Part shown: piece by piece, positions 26,211-35,034 of the stretch
Position numbering within the stretch: position 1 is the stretch's first letter
Layout: each line of letters begins with the position of its first letter
NCBI GenBank assembly: GCA_016787485.1
Contig: JAEUUL010000028.1
Span: 71,490 to 135,489 of the forward strand
DNA: 64,000 nucleotides
Source of the DNA: Bacteroidota bacterium
GTDB taxonomy: Bacteria > Bacteroidota > Bacteroidia > NS11-12g > UBA955
Direction of reading: 5' to 3'
The notes under the pieces: generated by a model
What the model was told of the DNA's origin: nothing
The model's database searches: none
What the model saw: the letters and a program-made list of their open reading frames with translations, nothing else
Program-made: the position numbers and the translations under genes

Positions 26211-27797
26211 ATGTTTTCTCTGCGATTCATTTTTACCCTTTTGCTGCTTTCGGTCTCTCTGCTCGCGGTTGCCCAGCCCATCAGCCTTTCGGCCAACCGC
26301 ATGAAAGGGGAGAAGCGGGATGGAAAAATGTTTCAGATCCTGAAAGGGGATGTGAGTTTTGAACAGAATGGCAACCTGGTAACCTGCGACAATGCGGAAT
26401 ATGACAGTGAAGAGGAGGAACTTACCGGCACCGGGCATGTTTCCATCCGCAGCAGCGAAGGGGTGGTTGTTACGGGGTCTACCCTCATTTTCAACAATAA
26501 AAATCACACAGCAAGGGTTTCCGGAGGGGTAAAACTCACAGACCGTGACATGGTGCTCACCACCCCCTGGATCAATTACCATACAGATACCAAAATCGGC
26601 TACTATGGCAGTGGGGGACGCATTGTGGATGGCGATCAGATTCTCACCTCGGGCACAGGGTCCTACAATCCGAACATACACACCCTGTTTTTCAGATACA
26701 ACGTGGTGCTGGTTCATCCGGACTACACCGTTCGTACCGATACCCTGCAATACAACAGCCAGACGGGTGAAACCCGCTTTTTTGCCTACACCGAAATCCA
26801 GAGTGAGGATAACACCATTCTTTGCAATTATGGCGTGTACAATGCCAAGACCGGTAAATCTTACTTTACCCGCAATGCGGCCATTTTATCCAAAGAAAAC
26901 ATCATCCGCGCAGATACACTCAGCTACGACCGGAATACGGGAATCGGACAGGCATTCGGGCGACTTTGGGTAAAAGATACCCAGCAACGCATCACCATTT
27001 TCGGACAACGCGGGTATTACGACAAAAAGCAGAAATATACCCGTGTGGCAGGTAGTCCACTGGCCCGCAAATTCGAAAAGAACGGGGACAGTCTCCTGCT
27101 TCGGGCAGATACATTTGTTTACAATCAGGACTCAGCAGCCGGGAAGCGTTTCCTGTATTGTTTTCCCTCCGTGCGCATGTGGCGGCCCGATTTCAGTGGT
27201 ACTGCAGACAGCATCAGTTATGTAACGGAAGACAGCCAATTCTATTTGTACGGAAAGCCAGTGCTGTGGAATTCGAACACACGGCTCAACAGCGATACCA
27301 TGCGCATCTGGCTGAAACAGTCCCGGATTGCAAAAATGGAAATGCGCAGGGGCTCTTTTGTATCCATTCAGGAAGATTCCGGGCGTTACAGCCAGATTAG
27401 CGGGGAAAACATGGACAATTATTTTTCGGATGACAACAAACTGAAATCTGTATTTGTGCAGAAGAACGGTCAGGCCGTGTATTTTGTCAAAGAGAAAGAC
27501 AGTGCGGTTACAAGTGCCAACGTGGTTACCTGTGCCAATCTCAGAATACTGATGGACAGTGGGAAAGTAAATCAGGTGCGGTTTTACGGATCTCCGGAGG
27601 GCAATATTTATCCCATCGATCAAATGCCGGCGGACAAAACAAAATTGGCCGGATTTATCTGGGACCCTGCGAACCGTCCGGAAGCTGCGCAATTCACCCC
27701 GGGCTTTGTGGTGCCTGAATTGCCCTCAAAACGCGGAAATGCAATGGTACCCGCCCAACAGAAAAATAAACCTGAAAAGCCCAAAAACAAGAAGTGA
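26211..27797 (+). CDS. OstA/LptA-like outer-membrane biogenesis protein
   Basis: The 528-residue protein has a signal peptide (MFSLRFIFTLLLLSVSLLAVAQ) and OstA-type repeats from the start of the mature part: ILKGDVSFEQNGNLVTCDNAEY, ELTGTGHVSIRSSEGVVVTGS, then further beta-jellyroll repeats with D(T/S)L.Y motifs. OstA/LptA proteins form a periplasmic bridge for lipopolysaccharide or act in outer-membrane assembly. This one is much longer than LptA (~180 aa) and ends in a Lys/Pro-rich tail, as Bacteroidota OstA-like proteins often do. Exact substrate unproven. Confidence 0.85.
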   Translation: MFSLRFIFTLLLLSVSLLAVAQPISLSANRMKGEKRDGKMFQILKGDVSFEQNGNLVTCDNAEYDSEEEELTGTGHVSIRSSEGVVVTGSTLIFNNKNHTARVSGGVKLTDRDMVLTTPWINYHTDTKIGYYGSGGRIVDGDQILTSGTGSYNPNIHTLFFRYNVVLVHPDYTVRTDTLQYNSQTGETRFFAYTEIQSEDNTILCNYGVYNAKTGKSYFTRNAAILSKENIIRADTLSYDRNTGIGQAFGRLWVKDTQQRITIFGQRGYYDKKQKYTRVAGSPLARKFEKNGDSLLLRADTFVYNQDSAAGKRFLYCFPSVRMWRPDFSGTADSISYVTEDSQFYLYGKPVLWNSNTRLNSDTMRIWLKQSRIAKMEMRRGSFVSIQEDSGRYSQISGENMDNYFSDDNKLKSVFVQKNGQAVYFVKEKDSAVTSANVVTCANLRILMDSGKVNQVRFYGSPEGNIYPIDQMPADKTKLAGFIWDPANRPEAAQFTPGFVVPELPSKRGNAMVPAQQKNKPEKPKNKK

Positions 27798-27895
27798 ATC
27801 CAATCGTTCGCGTCAATCTTTTATCGGCTGATTTACAGATTCTGTCTACCTTTACGTAACAAATCAACCCCTTCATACGTTTTTTGTACATCCAT

Positions 27896-30358
27896 ATGCG
27901 GCGCCTGCTTTTGTTTCTCTGTTTGTTTTGCTTCGCAATCAGCTCCCGTGCCCAGTATCTGCGTGTGTCGGGCTATGTGGCAGACAGCAGCCTGGCGCCC
28001 ATACCGGACGTAGCCATCTTTATCACCAATGGTTCAATTGTGGGGAGTACCGATGCCAGCGGACATTATTCCATTGAATTGCGCACCGGTGATTATCAGC
28101 TGGTCTTCACCCACAGTCATTTCCAGCAGGTAAAAGTAAATGTGGTTCTCTCCGACAGGAATGACACATTGAATGTGATATTGCCGGGACTCGTGCAAAA
28201 TATCGGTGTGGTGGACATCACCGCCAGATATAAAGATCCCGGTCCTGAAATGATGCGCAGGGCCATCGCCAGGCGTGAATACTGGGCTGCGAAACAGCCT
28301 CCGCAAAGTGCAGAGGTGTACATACGGGCGTTTGAACAGTACAATAAGCCCAAAAAGACGGTAAATGTCTGGGCAGAAACCAGCAAAGACACATCCGCAA
28401 AAAAGAAAAAGAAAAATCAGGAAAACGACCCTGAAGCCAATATGGCCGAAATTCTGCTCACGCGTGATTTTCAGCCCCCGGATAAAATAAAGGAAACCCG
28501 CACCGGAGTGAGTATACGCGGTGATAAAACAGGGTTGTTTTATACCAGCACCACCGAAGGAAGTTTTGATTTTTATACAAACCTGATGAAGATTCCCGGG
28601 CTTGGGGATATGCCGGTCATGTCACCGCTGAGTGGCACTGCATTGCTGGCTTATAAGTTCAACTTTCTGGGCAGTTATAAAGATGAAAAAGGCCGACGCA
28701 TTCTGAAAATTAAAATGCAGCCCCGTGCCCTCAGTAATTCGGTATTCAGTGGTGAAATTCACCTGGTGGATACGTTGTTTTACATTTACAGGATTGAAGC
28801 AGAATATCCCAAAACACAGCTGAATGAGTACAACCAGTTTGTGGTAAGTCAGGAATACGGGTTCAGCAGCGATTCCATTCCCGTTTTGCAGCGGCAGCGT
28901 TTTGATTATTATGCCAAAGCAGGAAAGGGAAAATACAGCGGATATACTTTGGTGGCCTACCGCAATCTGGAATTGCATAAATCATTTACCAAACGATATT
29001 TCGGCCTTGAAAAAAGCAGCAGTACAGACAGTGCATACGACCGCGACACTGCCTTCTGGAACCGCAGCCGGGTGCTGCCTCTGAACAGCAGTGAAATCCG
29101 GTTTATGAACCGAAGCGACAGTGTAAAAAGGGTACATAACAGCAAAGAATATCTGGACAGTATTGAGAAAGTAACCAATAAAATTACCCTCACCAAATTG
29201 TTCTTAAAAGGACAGGAATATCAGAACCGGGAAAAAGGATGGAATCTCGACTTTCAACCGCTGATGTTTATTGTACAGCCCTGGTTTCCCGGTGGTACCC
29301 GTATCAATTTGTGGAACACCATGGAGAAGAAATTCAAGAGCAAACGCGAGATCAGTTTTGTTGAGAATATATCGTATGGAATCAATAACAAAGATGTCCG
29401 GGGTACGGTGATTTTTAATACGTTATACAATCCGTACCGCCGCGCCAATATTTATCTTTCGGCGGGCCGTGACTTTGGCCTGGTGAATGGAAATGCGGCC
29501 TATCTGGATTTGTTCCGCAGGGCGAATTTTTACCAGAACACCCATTTTTCTGCCTATCACCGCCAGGAAATTGTGAACGGTTTGTTCCTGCGCGTGATGG
29601 GTGAATTTAGCGACCGGAAAGACATATCCAACTTTAAATTTGATTCATTCGGCGACAGTTTGTTTGAGAATAACCGCACGCTTTCTTTCCAAAGTCACAG
29701 GGCATTCTTTGCAGATTTCACCCTGAGTTACACCCCCGGACAAAAGTATATCCGCGAACCCCGGCAGAAGGTCATCCTTGGCAGCCGCTGGCCCACACTG
29801 GTGTTGCAGTACAGAAAAGCTTTGCCTGGTGTTTTTAACTCATCGATAGATTATGATTATCTCGAAGCCCGCGTGGAGCATGATTTTCCGCTGGGATTGC
29901 TCGGCCGCAGCGAGTTCAGGGCTGTCAGCGGCAGTTTTTTAACACGCAAAAATGTGTCGGTCATAGATTACAGATACCAGCGCCGGGGTGATGTATTTCT
30001 CTTTACCCCGCCCATGTATGCTTACCAGACTCTGGATAGTACTTTCATTACCTGGAAACGGTTCTATGAATTCCATTACCGGCATCATTTCAACGGCGCA
30101 CTGGTAAACCGTTTGCCTTTTCTGAAACCCCTGCGTATCCGTGAAAGTGCAGGTGGCAATATTTTGTATGCACCGGAACGGAGGGGTATGCTCTTTTATG
30201 AAGTCTACGGCGGGATTGACAAATTGATCCGGATCTGGCGCGAACGGTTTAAAATCGGGATTTATTACAGCGTGGGGTATTCCAATATTTTTGAAAAACC
30301 CAGATACGGTTTCAAGATCAACTTTGAGTATTTCGACCGGCGCAACAACAGTTGGTAA
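27896..30358 (+). CDS. DUF5686 outer-membrane protein with carboxypeptidase-like regulatory domain
   Basis: The 820-residue protein begins MRRLLLFLCLFCFAISSRAQ; the ATG at 27896 sits next to the signal, four codons inside the longest ORF. Residues ~22-105 form a CarboxypepD_reg-like beta domain (LRVSGYVADSSLAPIPDVAIFI...DASGHYSIEL). The rest matches DUF5686: a helical/charged stretch (EMMRRAIARREYW), a middle domain (FNFLGSYKDEKGRRILKI), and a C-terminal region with outer-membrane beta-strand periodicity ending in an aromatic-rich terminus (NFEYFDRRNNSW). Family members sit in the outer membrane; function is unknown. Confidence 0.85.
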   Translation: MRRLLLFLCLFCFAISSRAQYLRVSGYVADSSLAPIPDVAIFITNGSIVGSTDASGHYSIELRTGDYQLVFTHSHFQQVKVNVVLSDRNDTLNVILPGLVQNIGVVDITARYKDPGPEMMRRAIARREYWAAKQPPQSAEVYIRAFEQYNKPKKTVNVWAETSKDTSAKKKKKNQENDPEANMAEILLTRDFQPPDKIKETRTGVSIRGDKTGLFYTSTTEGSFDFYTNLMKIPGLGDMPVMSPLSGTALLAYKFNFLGSYKDEKGRRILKIKMQPRALSNSVFSGEIHLVDTLFYIYRIEAEYPKTQLNEYNQFVVSQEYGFSSDSIPVLQRQRFDYYAKAGKGKYSGYTLVAYRNLELHKSFTKRYFGLEKSSSTDSAYDRDTAFWNRSRVLPLNSSEIRFMNRSDSVKRVHNSKEYLDSIEKVTNKITLTKLFLKGQEYQNREKGWNLDFQPLMFIVQPWFPGGTRINLWNTMEKKFKSKREISFVENISYGINNKDVRGTVIFNTLYNPYRRANIYLSAGRDFGLVNGNAAYLDLFRRANFYQNTHFSAYHRQEIVNGLFLRVMGEFSDRKDISNFKFDSFGDSLFENNRTLSFQSHRAFFADFTLSYTPGQKYIREPRQKVILGSRWPTLVLQYRKALPGVFNSSIDYDYLEARVEHDFPLGLLGRSEFRAVSGSFLTRKNVSVIDYRYQRRGDVFLFTPPMYAYQTLDSTFITWKRFYEFHYRHHFNGALVNRLPFLKPLRIRESAGGNILYAPERRGMLFYEVYGGIDKLIRIWRERFKIGIYYSVGYSNIFEKPRYGFKINFEYFDRRNNSW

Positions 30359-30371
30359 ACCTTACCGGTTT

Positions 30372-30401
30372 TTGCCGGCTATGCTGTAACTCTTACATTT
30401 G
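30372..30401 (+). promoter_or_regulatory. Bacteroidota promoter (TTG-N19-TACATTTG)
   Basis: TTG at 30372-30374 and TACATTTG at 30394-30401 have the ideal 19-nt spacing. The box ends 7 nt before the ATG of the next gene, so the transcript should have almost no leader. Confidence 0.72.
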
Positions 30402-30408
30402 CAGCAGA

Positions 30409-31452
30409 ATGAAACTGCTGTTCCTGCCTCTTATGCTGGGTTTTACCCTGCTCTCTGCCCAGAAGGTCGACCTGGACCCCTATAACTTTGGTTTCAGTTA
30501 CCGCGATTTACCGCACAGTGTTACGGATTCCACCCTCAAAACCTACGCGGTGAAAGTGGACATTTCCGGCCGTATGGAAGAGTATATGACCGCTGATGTC
30601 ATCAGCAGCAAACTGGCGATACAGGGCAGGGAAAAAGTTTACCGCAGTCCCAAAATCCGCTGGGAATTTCAGGTGGAAGACCTGGTGCTTGAAAAATTTG
30701 AAATCAAAGAGAAGGTTACATCTACCACCAATAAGGATAAAACGGTTACCAAAACCACCACCTATTGGGTGCAACTGACGTATAACATTTCCGGCAAGTC
30801 CCGCCTGCTGGATGCCAATGGCCTGGCACTTTCCCGCGAACTGGATTTGTTCAACGGCAGGTCTTTTGTCTGGGACAGCAAAGAGTTTTCTTACCGGTCT
30901 GATGCATCGTCGTTTTACTATGCAAACAGGGCTTCTCTCATGTCTAAAATGGTGCGCGAAAAAATGGATTATGCCATCGGTTACGCAAACCGCTGGGCCA
31001 ATGAGCAGGCAGGTTTCCCGGAAATGAGCACACGCATGTATTTGTGGTTGGTAGACAACAAAAATCACCCGGAATACGAGCCCATGTCACAGCGCTGGAA
31101 TGCCCTTAAACCCGCTTTGGAAGGCATTTATCCCGATGAATTGCGTGCAGAGGATTCATCCAAAATTGCACAGATGATTCTGTATTTCGACGGATTGAAA
31201 ACCAAATACAGCAAGGACGAAAAGGCCGACAGGAAAATCCGTTATGCTGCATGGTACAACAATGCCGTGCTGTATATGATTCTGGACCAGCCCGAAAAAG
31301 CCATAGAGCAAACGGTGGGCTTGATATCCAATGATTTTGATACAAAAGACGGGGAAACCTTGCAGAAACAGGCAAACCAATTGCAGGACCTGTTCAGAAG
31401 AAACAGCGTGTATACGAGGCATTTCCCGCTGAACGAAATCCCTTACAGGTAG
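30409..31452 (+). CDS. Exported hypothetical protein
   Basis: The 347-residue product has a short signal peptide (MKLLFLPLMLGFTLLSAQ). The ATG at 30409 is fixed by this signal and the promoter just upstream; the longer ORF from 30352 would overlap the DUF5686 gene. No family is recognised. The N-terminal half is beta-rich with a TNKDKTVTKTTTYWVQL segment; the C-terminal third is helical and TPR-like (AAWYNNAVLYMILDQPEKAIEQ). A periplasmic role is likely, function unknown. Confidence 0.75.
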   Translation: MKLLFLPLMLGFTLLSAQKVDLDPYNFGFSYRDLPHSVTDSTLKTYAVKVDISGRMEEYMTADVISSKLAIQGREKVYRSPKIRWEFQVEDLVLEKFEIKEKVTSTTNKDKTVTKTTTYWVQLTYNISGKSRLLDANGLALSRELDLFNGRSFVWDSKEFSYRSDASSFYYANRASLMSKMVREKMDYAIGYANRWANEQAGFPEMSTRMYLWLVDNKNHPEYEPMSQRWNALKPALEGIYPDELRAEDSSKIAQMILYFDGLKTKYSKDEKADRKIRYAAWYNNAVLYMILDQPEKAIEQTVGLISNDFDTKDGETLQKQANQLQDLFRRNSVYTRHFPLNEIPYR

Positions 31453-31498
31453 GGGTTTTCTTTTATAGTTAATCAGAACAACCGGGAAATAGTATGAT

Positions 31499-31666
31499 AA
31501 CAGATTTTTTCTGATTGCTGAACACACCCCGGAGGGTTGCCGGGAGTTGTGTGTGTGAGGTCTTCCCCCTCTCAAGAGGGGATGTGGGTTGGCGGATGGC
31601 CCATTTTTGTATAGCATGCGAAAGAATCGTTTGGCGGCCTCAAGGAGTGGAGGCTGTCATGGTGCT
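31499..31666. repeat. Intergenic direct repeat, copy 1
   Basis: A ~168-nt unit is repeated at 31748-31914. The first ~105 nt differ at only three positions. It contains a small hairpin (CCCCTC/GAGGGG) and ends in GAGGCTGTC.TGGTGCT. No coding potential is convincing. Confidence 0.85.
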
Positions 31667-31747
31667 TGCCTGTTGAACCATACAGGCTGTCGACAACCCC
31701 GGCGAATGGGAATGTCTTGGGTAAAGCCAAAAAGAGAAGGAATGGGA

Positions 31748-31914
31748 AACAGATTTTTTCTGATTGCTGAACACACCCCTGAGGGTTGCCGGGAGTTGCG
31801 TGTGTGAGGTCTTCCCCCTCTCAAGAGGGGATGTGGGTTAGCGGATGGCCCAATTTGTATAACCGGCGTACGAATCGTTTGGCGGCCTCATGCAATGGAG
31901 GCTGTCGTGGTGCT
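31748..31914. repeat. Intergenic direct repeat, copy 2
   Basis: Second copy of the 31499 unit, ~81 nt after copy 1. It is followed to about 31990 by degenerate GAGCTTGTCGTGGTGAGCTTGTCGAACCA-type tracts, a motif seen in dispersed Bacteroidota repeats. The whole 31453-31994 gap holds no gene. Confidence 0.85.
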
Positions 31915-31994
31915 AAACAGGACAACGCCTCGTGTTGACAACCCGGAGCAACGCCTCTTGGGAGCTTGTCGTGGTGAGCTTGTCGAACCACAAA

Positions 31995-32558
31995 TCACCC
32001 GACAATCCTGATTTTGTATTTCACCAGCAGGCCCAGGGCCTGCTCTGTGGTAAAGGATGCACCTGTGATTGTATTCAGGTCAGGGTGAAGAAACAGGTTT
32101 TGTGCACCGGTGAAATCCACCTTTTCCAGCCGGGTTTGTTCAAAACGTGTTCCCTGCAGATTGCATCCTGAAAAGGATGAGCCGGTGAGGTCACATTCTG
32201 CAAAATCGGCATCCGTCAGATCGCAGTTCGTAAATCCGGTGTTTTTCAGTTTCAGTTTGAAAAAGGAAACCATCCCCAGTACACAATGCTCAAAACGAAA
32301 GGAAAGCAGGAGTGGGGCGCAGCGCTGAAGTGAAGTCCCTGTGAGCTTGCATTCTTTAAAAACCACCTCAGAAAACGTGGTATTGTCCACGCGTATCATG
32401 CTGAAATCGCAATGCAGAAAGGTGCAGTTTCTGAAAATAAAGTCCGACAAATCGGCTTGCGGACAGCGGAAATTCCGGATTTCGCAATACTCATATTCCC
32501 CGGGCAGCAAAAGGTCGCCCTTCAGCCCGTCCAACGTTTGATCTTCGAAATAACCCAC
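31995..32558 (-). CDS. Pentapeptide-repeat protein
   Basis: The 187-residue protein contains tandem A(D/N)LxF-type pentapeptides, for example FRNCTFLHCDFSMIRVDNTT, FKECKLTGTSLQRC and LTDADFAECDLTGSSFSGCN. They should fold into a right-handed quadrilateral beta-helix. Some relatives (MfpA/Qnr) mimic DNA and protect gyrase, but most have no known role. The repeat region covers ~30-165, with a short tail. Confidence 0.9.
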   Translation of the reverse strand: MGYFEDQTLDGLKGDLLLPGEYEYCEIRNFRCPQADLSDFIFRNCTFLHCDFSMIRVDNTTFSEVVFKECKLTGTSLQRCAPLLLSFRFEHCVLGMVSFFKLKLKNTGFTNCDLTDADFAECDLTGSSFSGCNLQGTRFEQTRLEKVDFTGAQNLFLHPDLNTITGASFTTEQALGLLVKYKIRIVG

Positions 32559-32585
32559 CCGAATATTTGTTCGGTAACCGAATGA

Positions 32586-34427
32586 TTATTCTACTGTTAC
32601 GGATTTGGCCAGATTGCGGGGCTGGTCTACATTGCAACCGCGCATCACCGCAATGTGATAGCTCAGCAACTGCAGGGGTATGGTGTTGATCAGCGGACTC
32701 AGGCTTTCATCTGTTTCCGGCACTTCGATCACATGGTCTGCAAGTTCGTTGAGTCCTTTGTTTCCTTCGGTTACAATGGCAATGATGTTGCCTTTGCGGG
32801 CTTTTACTTCCTGTATATTGCTCACCACTTTTTCGTAGTGGGCACTGTTGGTGGCGATAACCACCACGGGCATGTTCTCGTCAATCAGGGCAATGGGACC
32901 GTGTTTCATCTCGGCGGCAGGGTATCCTTCTGCGTGGATGTAGCTGATTTCTTTGAGTTTCAGTGCCCCTTCCAGTGCCACCGGAAAATTGTAGCCACGG
33001 CCCAGGTACAGGAAGTTCTGGGAATCCTTGTACAGTTCGCTGATTTTTACAATCTGCTCATTCAGTTTCAGGGCTTTTTCCACCTTGGCAGGTATGCTTT
33101 CCAGTTCGTACATGAGTCCGCGCACCTGCTCTGCAGTAAGGGTTCCGCGCAGTTTTCCCATGGCCATGGCAATGAGGGAAAGCACGGTCACCTGTGCGGT
33201 AAAGGCTTTGGTACTGGCCACCCCGATTTCCGGACCGGCATGGGTGTATGCACCGGCATGGCTCATGCGGGGAATGCTGCTACCCACTACGTTGCAAACT
33301 CCAAATACTGTGGCTCCCTTGCTCTTGGCCAGCTCCATGGCGGCCAGGGTATCTGCGGTTTCGCCGCTTTGGCTGATGGCCAGGATGAGATCATCGCCAT
33401 AAATCACCGGATTGCGGTAACGGAACTCACTCGCATATTCCACTTCCACGGGGATGCGGGCAAACTCTTCGAACAAATATTCGGCCACGAGACCGGCATG
33501 CCAGCTGGTTCCGCAGCCAATCAATATCAGTCGGTTGATGTTGCGCAGTTTTTCTTCATAGTCCAGAATGCTGCGCATGATGATATCGCCCGTGGCGGGG
33601 TCTATGCGTCCGCGGAAACTGTCCAGTATGGATTTGGGTTGCTCATAAATTTCCTTGAGCATGAAATGCTCGTAGCCTCCCTTTTCCAGTTGCTCCAGGT
33701 TCATTTCCAGTTCGTGGATATAGGGCGTCTGGATTTCGTTGTTGATGGTTTTGATGGTGAGTTCGTCATTTTCCACCACTGCGATTTCCCCATCGTTCAG
33801 GTAAACGACCTGACGGGTGTATTCCACAATGGGGGTGGCGTCGCTGGCCAGGAAGAACTCACCGCGTTGTGCACCGATGCCCACCACCAGCGGACTGCCT
33901 TTGCGGGCAGCGATGAGGTGTTCGGGATGGTTTTTGCTGAGAATCACAATGGCATACGCACCCACCACCTGTTTCAGCGCCACACGCACCGCTTCTGCCA
34001 GTGTAAGTCCGGCGTTCTGCATGATGTCTTCAATCAGGTGAATGAGGACTTCGGTATCGGTATCGCTGCTGAAGGTATGTCCGCGGCTCACCAGTCCGGC
34101 TTTCAGGGTGGCGTAGTTTTCGATGATGCCGTTGTGAATCACACTCAGGTCGCCGCTTTGGCTCACATGGGGGTGGGCATTCACATCATTGGGTGCGCCA
34201 TGGGTGGCCCAGCGGGTATGTCCCATGCCAATCTGCCCGGTTTTGTCGGAATCCAGCAGACTGTCTTCCAGGTCTGCCACCTTGCCCTTTTTCTTGTAGA
34301 TCTTCATGTTCCCGTCCAGCAGGGCAATTCCCGCACTGTCGTATCCACGGTATTCCAGTCTTTTCAGGCCTTTGATGATAATGGGGTAGGCCTCACGCTG
34401 GCCGATGTAAGCAACAATTCCGCACAT
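32586..34427 (-). CDS. glmS: Glutamine-fructose-6-phosphate aminotransferase (isomerizing)
   Basis: The 613-residue enzyme makes glucosamine-6-phosphate, the first committed step to UDP-GlcNAc. The ATG at 34427 gives MCGIVAYIG, exposing the catalytic Cys2 after Met removal; the longer ORF would bury it. The glutaminase domain includes GYDSAGIAL, GHTRWATHG and the SDTDTEVL strand. Two SIS domains follow (GCGTSWHAGL, SQSGETADTL, GRGYNFPVALEGALKLKE). The terminal DQPRNLAKSVTVE is the conserved C-tail. No glmS ribozyme is apparent in the short leader. Confidence 0.97.
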   Translation of the reverse strand: MCGIVAYIGQREAYPIIIKGLKRLEYRGYDSAGIALLDGNMKIYKKKGKVADLEDSLLDSDKTGQIGMGHTRWATHGAPNDVNAHPHVSQSGDLSVIHNGIIENYATLKAGLVSRGHTFSSDTDTEVLIHLIEDIMQNAGLTLAEAVRVALKQVVGAYAIVILSKNHPEHLIAARKGSPLVVGIGAQRGEFFLASDATPIVEYTRQVVYLNDGEIAVVENDELTIKTINNEIQTPYIHELEMNLEQLEKGGYEHFMLKEIYEQPKSILDSFRGRIDPATGDIIMRSILDYEEKLRNINRLILIGCGTSWHAGLVAEYLFEEFARIPVEVEYASEFRYRNPVIYGDDLILAISQSGETADTLAAMELAKSKGATVFGVCNVVGSSIPRMSHAGAYTHAGPEIGVASTKAFTAQVTVLSLIAMAMGKLRGTLTAEQVRGLMYELESIPAKVEKALKLNEQIVKISELYKDSQNFLYLGRGYNFPVALEGALKLKEISYIHAEGYPAAEMKHGPIALIDENMPVVVIATNSAHYEKVVSNIQEVKARKGNIIAIVTEGNKGLNELADHVIEVPETDESLSPLINTIPLQLLSYHIAVMRGCNVDQPRNLAKSVTVE

Positions 34428-34442
34428 GGGGTAGTAGTACTG

Positions 34443-34450
34443 CAAAAATA
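34443..34450 (-). promoter_or_regulatory. Bacteroidota -7 box for glmS
   Basis: On the minus strand TATTTTTG matches TAnnTTTG, 15 nt before the glmS ATG. A TTG lies 22 nt farther upstream. Confidence 0.5.
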
Positions 34451-34552
34451 CAAGGTTTTAGGGGATAGCCCCCAATGGAATCTGCCGGATTTGGTCAAAT
34501 GGACGGATTGGCGGATGAACCGGGGAATTTGCGGTGTTCGCTGAGCCTATCG

Positions 34553-34593
34553 CACTTATGAGCTTCCATTCCCTGAGGCCGAGCCGTCAAAAA
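34553..34593. repeat. Dispersed repeat module shared with 63732-63772
   Basis: About 32 of 41 positions match the module at 63732 (CACTTAT...CATT.CCTGAGGCCG.GCC..CAAAA). It lies between glmS and the DUF1810 gene. Confidence 0.6.
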
Positions 34594-34599
34594 AGTATT

Positions 34600-35034
34600 T
34601 CACTCAGAAATCCCTGACATAATCAGGGTTCGTTTATCCGGCAGGCCATTGTAAAACCGGTCCAGCACCTGCTGAAACACCGGGTCGGCGCCCGGCACCC
34701 TGGAGAACAGGGTCATGCAGCTGCGCAGCTTCAGGTCATCCGGACTGCCGAAAATTTGTGTGGCTGTGCGACCGCTGAGACTCAGCAGCACGTTGGACAC
34801 CTGCACCAGCCTGCGTCCGATTACCGGATGCTGCAGGTATTCGGCAGCTTCTTCCAAATCCCGGATGCCATAATGGTCTGCCGTGGAACTGTGCCCCAAC
34901 CCCTTCAGCTGGGGAAAGATAAACCACATCCAGTGCCCGGTTTTGCGGCCACGCTTCAGTTCTTCCAGCACATAGGGATACAGGGTTTCCTGGGCATGAA
35001 TGAAGCGTTGCAAACCCGATGGATTCGTATTCAT
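34600..35034 (-). CDS. DUF1810-family protein
   Basis: The 144-residue protein matches DUF1810 throughout: LQRFIHAQETLYPYVLEELKRGRKTGHWMWFIFPQLKGLG, then STADHYGIRDLEEAAEYLQHPVIG and FGSPDDLKLRSCMTLF. The ATG at 35034 overlaps the stop of the upstream gene (ATGA); the longer ORF in that gene's territory is rejected. The family is a small helical cytoplasmic protein of unknown role. Confidence 0.92.
   Translation of the reverse strand: MNTNPSGLQRFIHAQETLYPYVLEELKRGRKTGHWMWFIFPQLKGLGHSSTADHYGIRDLEEAAEYLQHPVIGRRLVQVSNVLLSLSGRTATQIFGSPDDLKLRSCMTLFSRVPGADPVFQQVLDRFYNGLPDKRTLIMSGISE

Noticed and set aside
31453-31994. Possible CRISPR-like array
   Set aside because: Only two copies of a long unit (about 168 nt) with no regular short spacers.
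32655-34544. A 629-codon open frame on the plus strand over glmS
   Set aside because: It is antisense to a gene with complete GlmS motifs, its translation has no recognisable domain and is rich in His, Gln and Phe as expected for a shadow frame.
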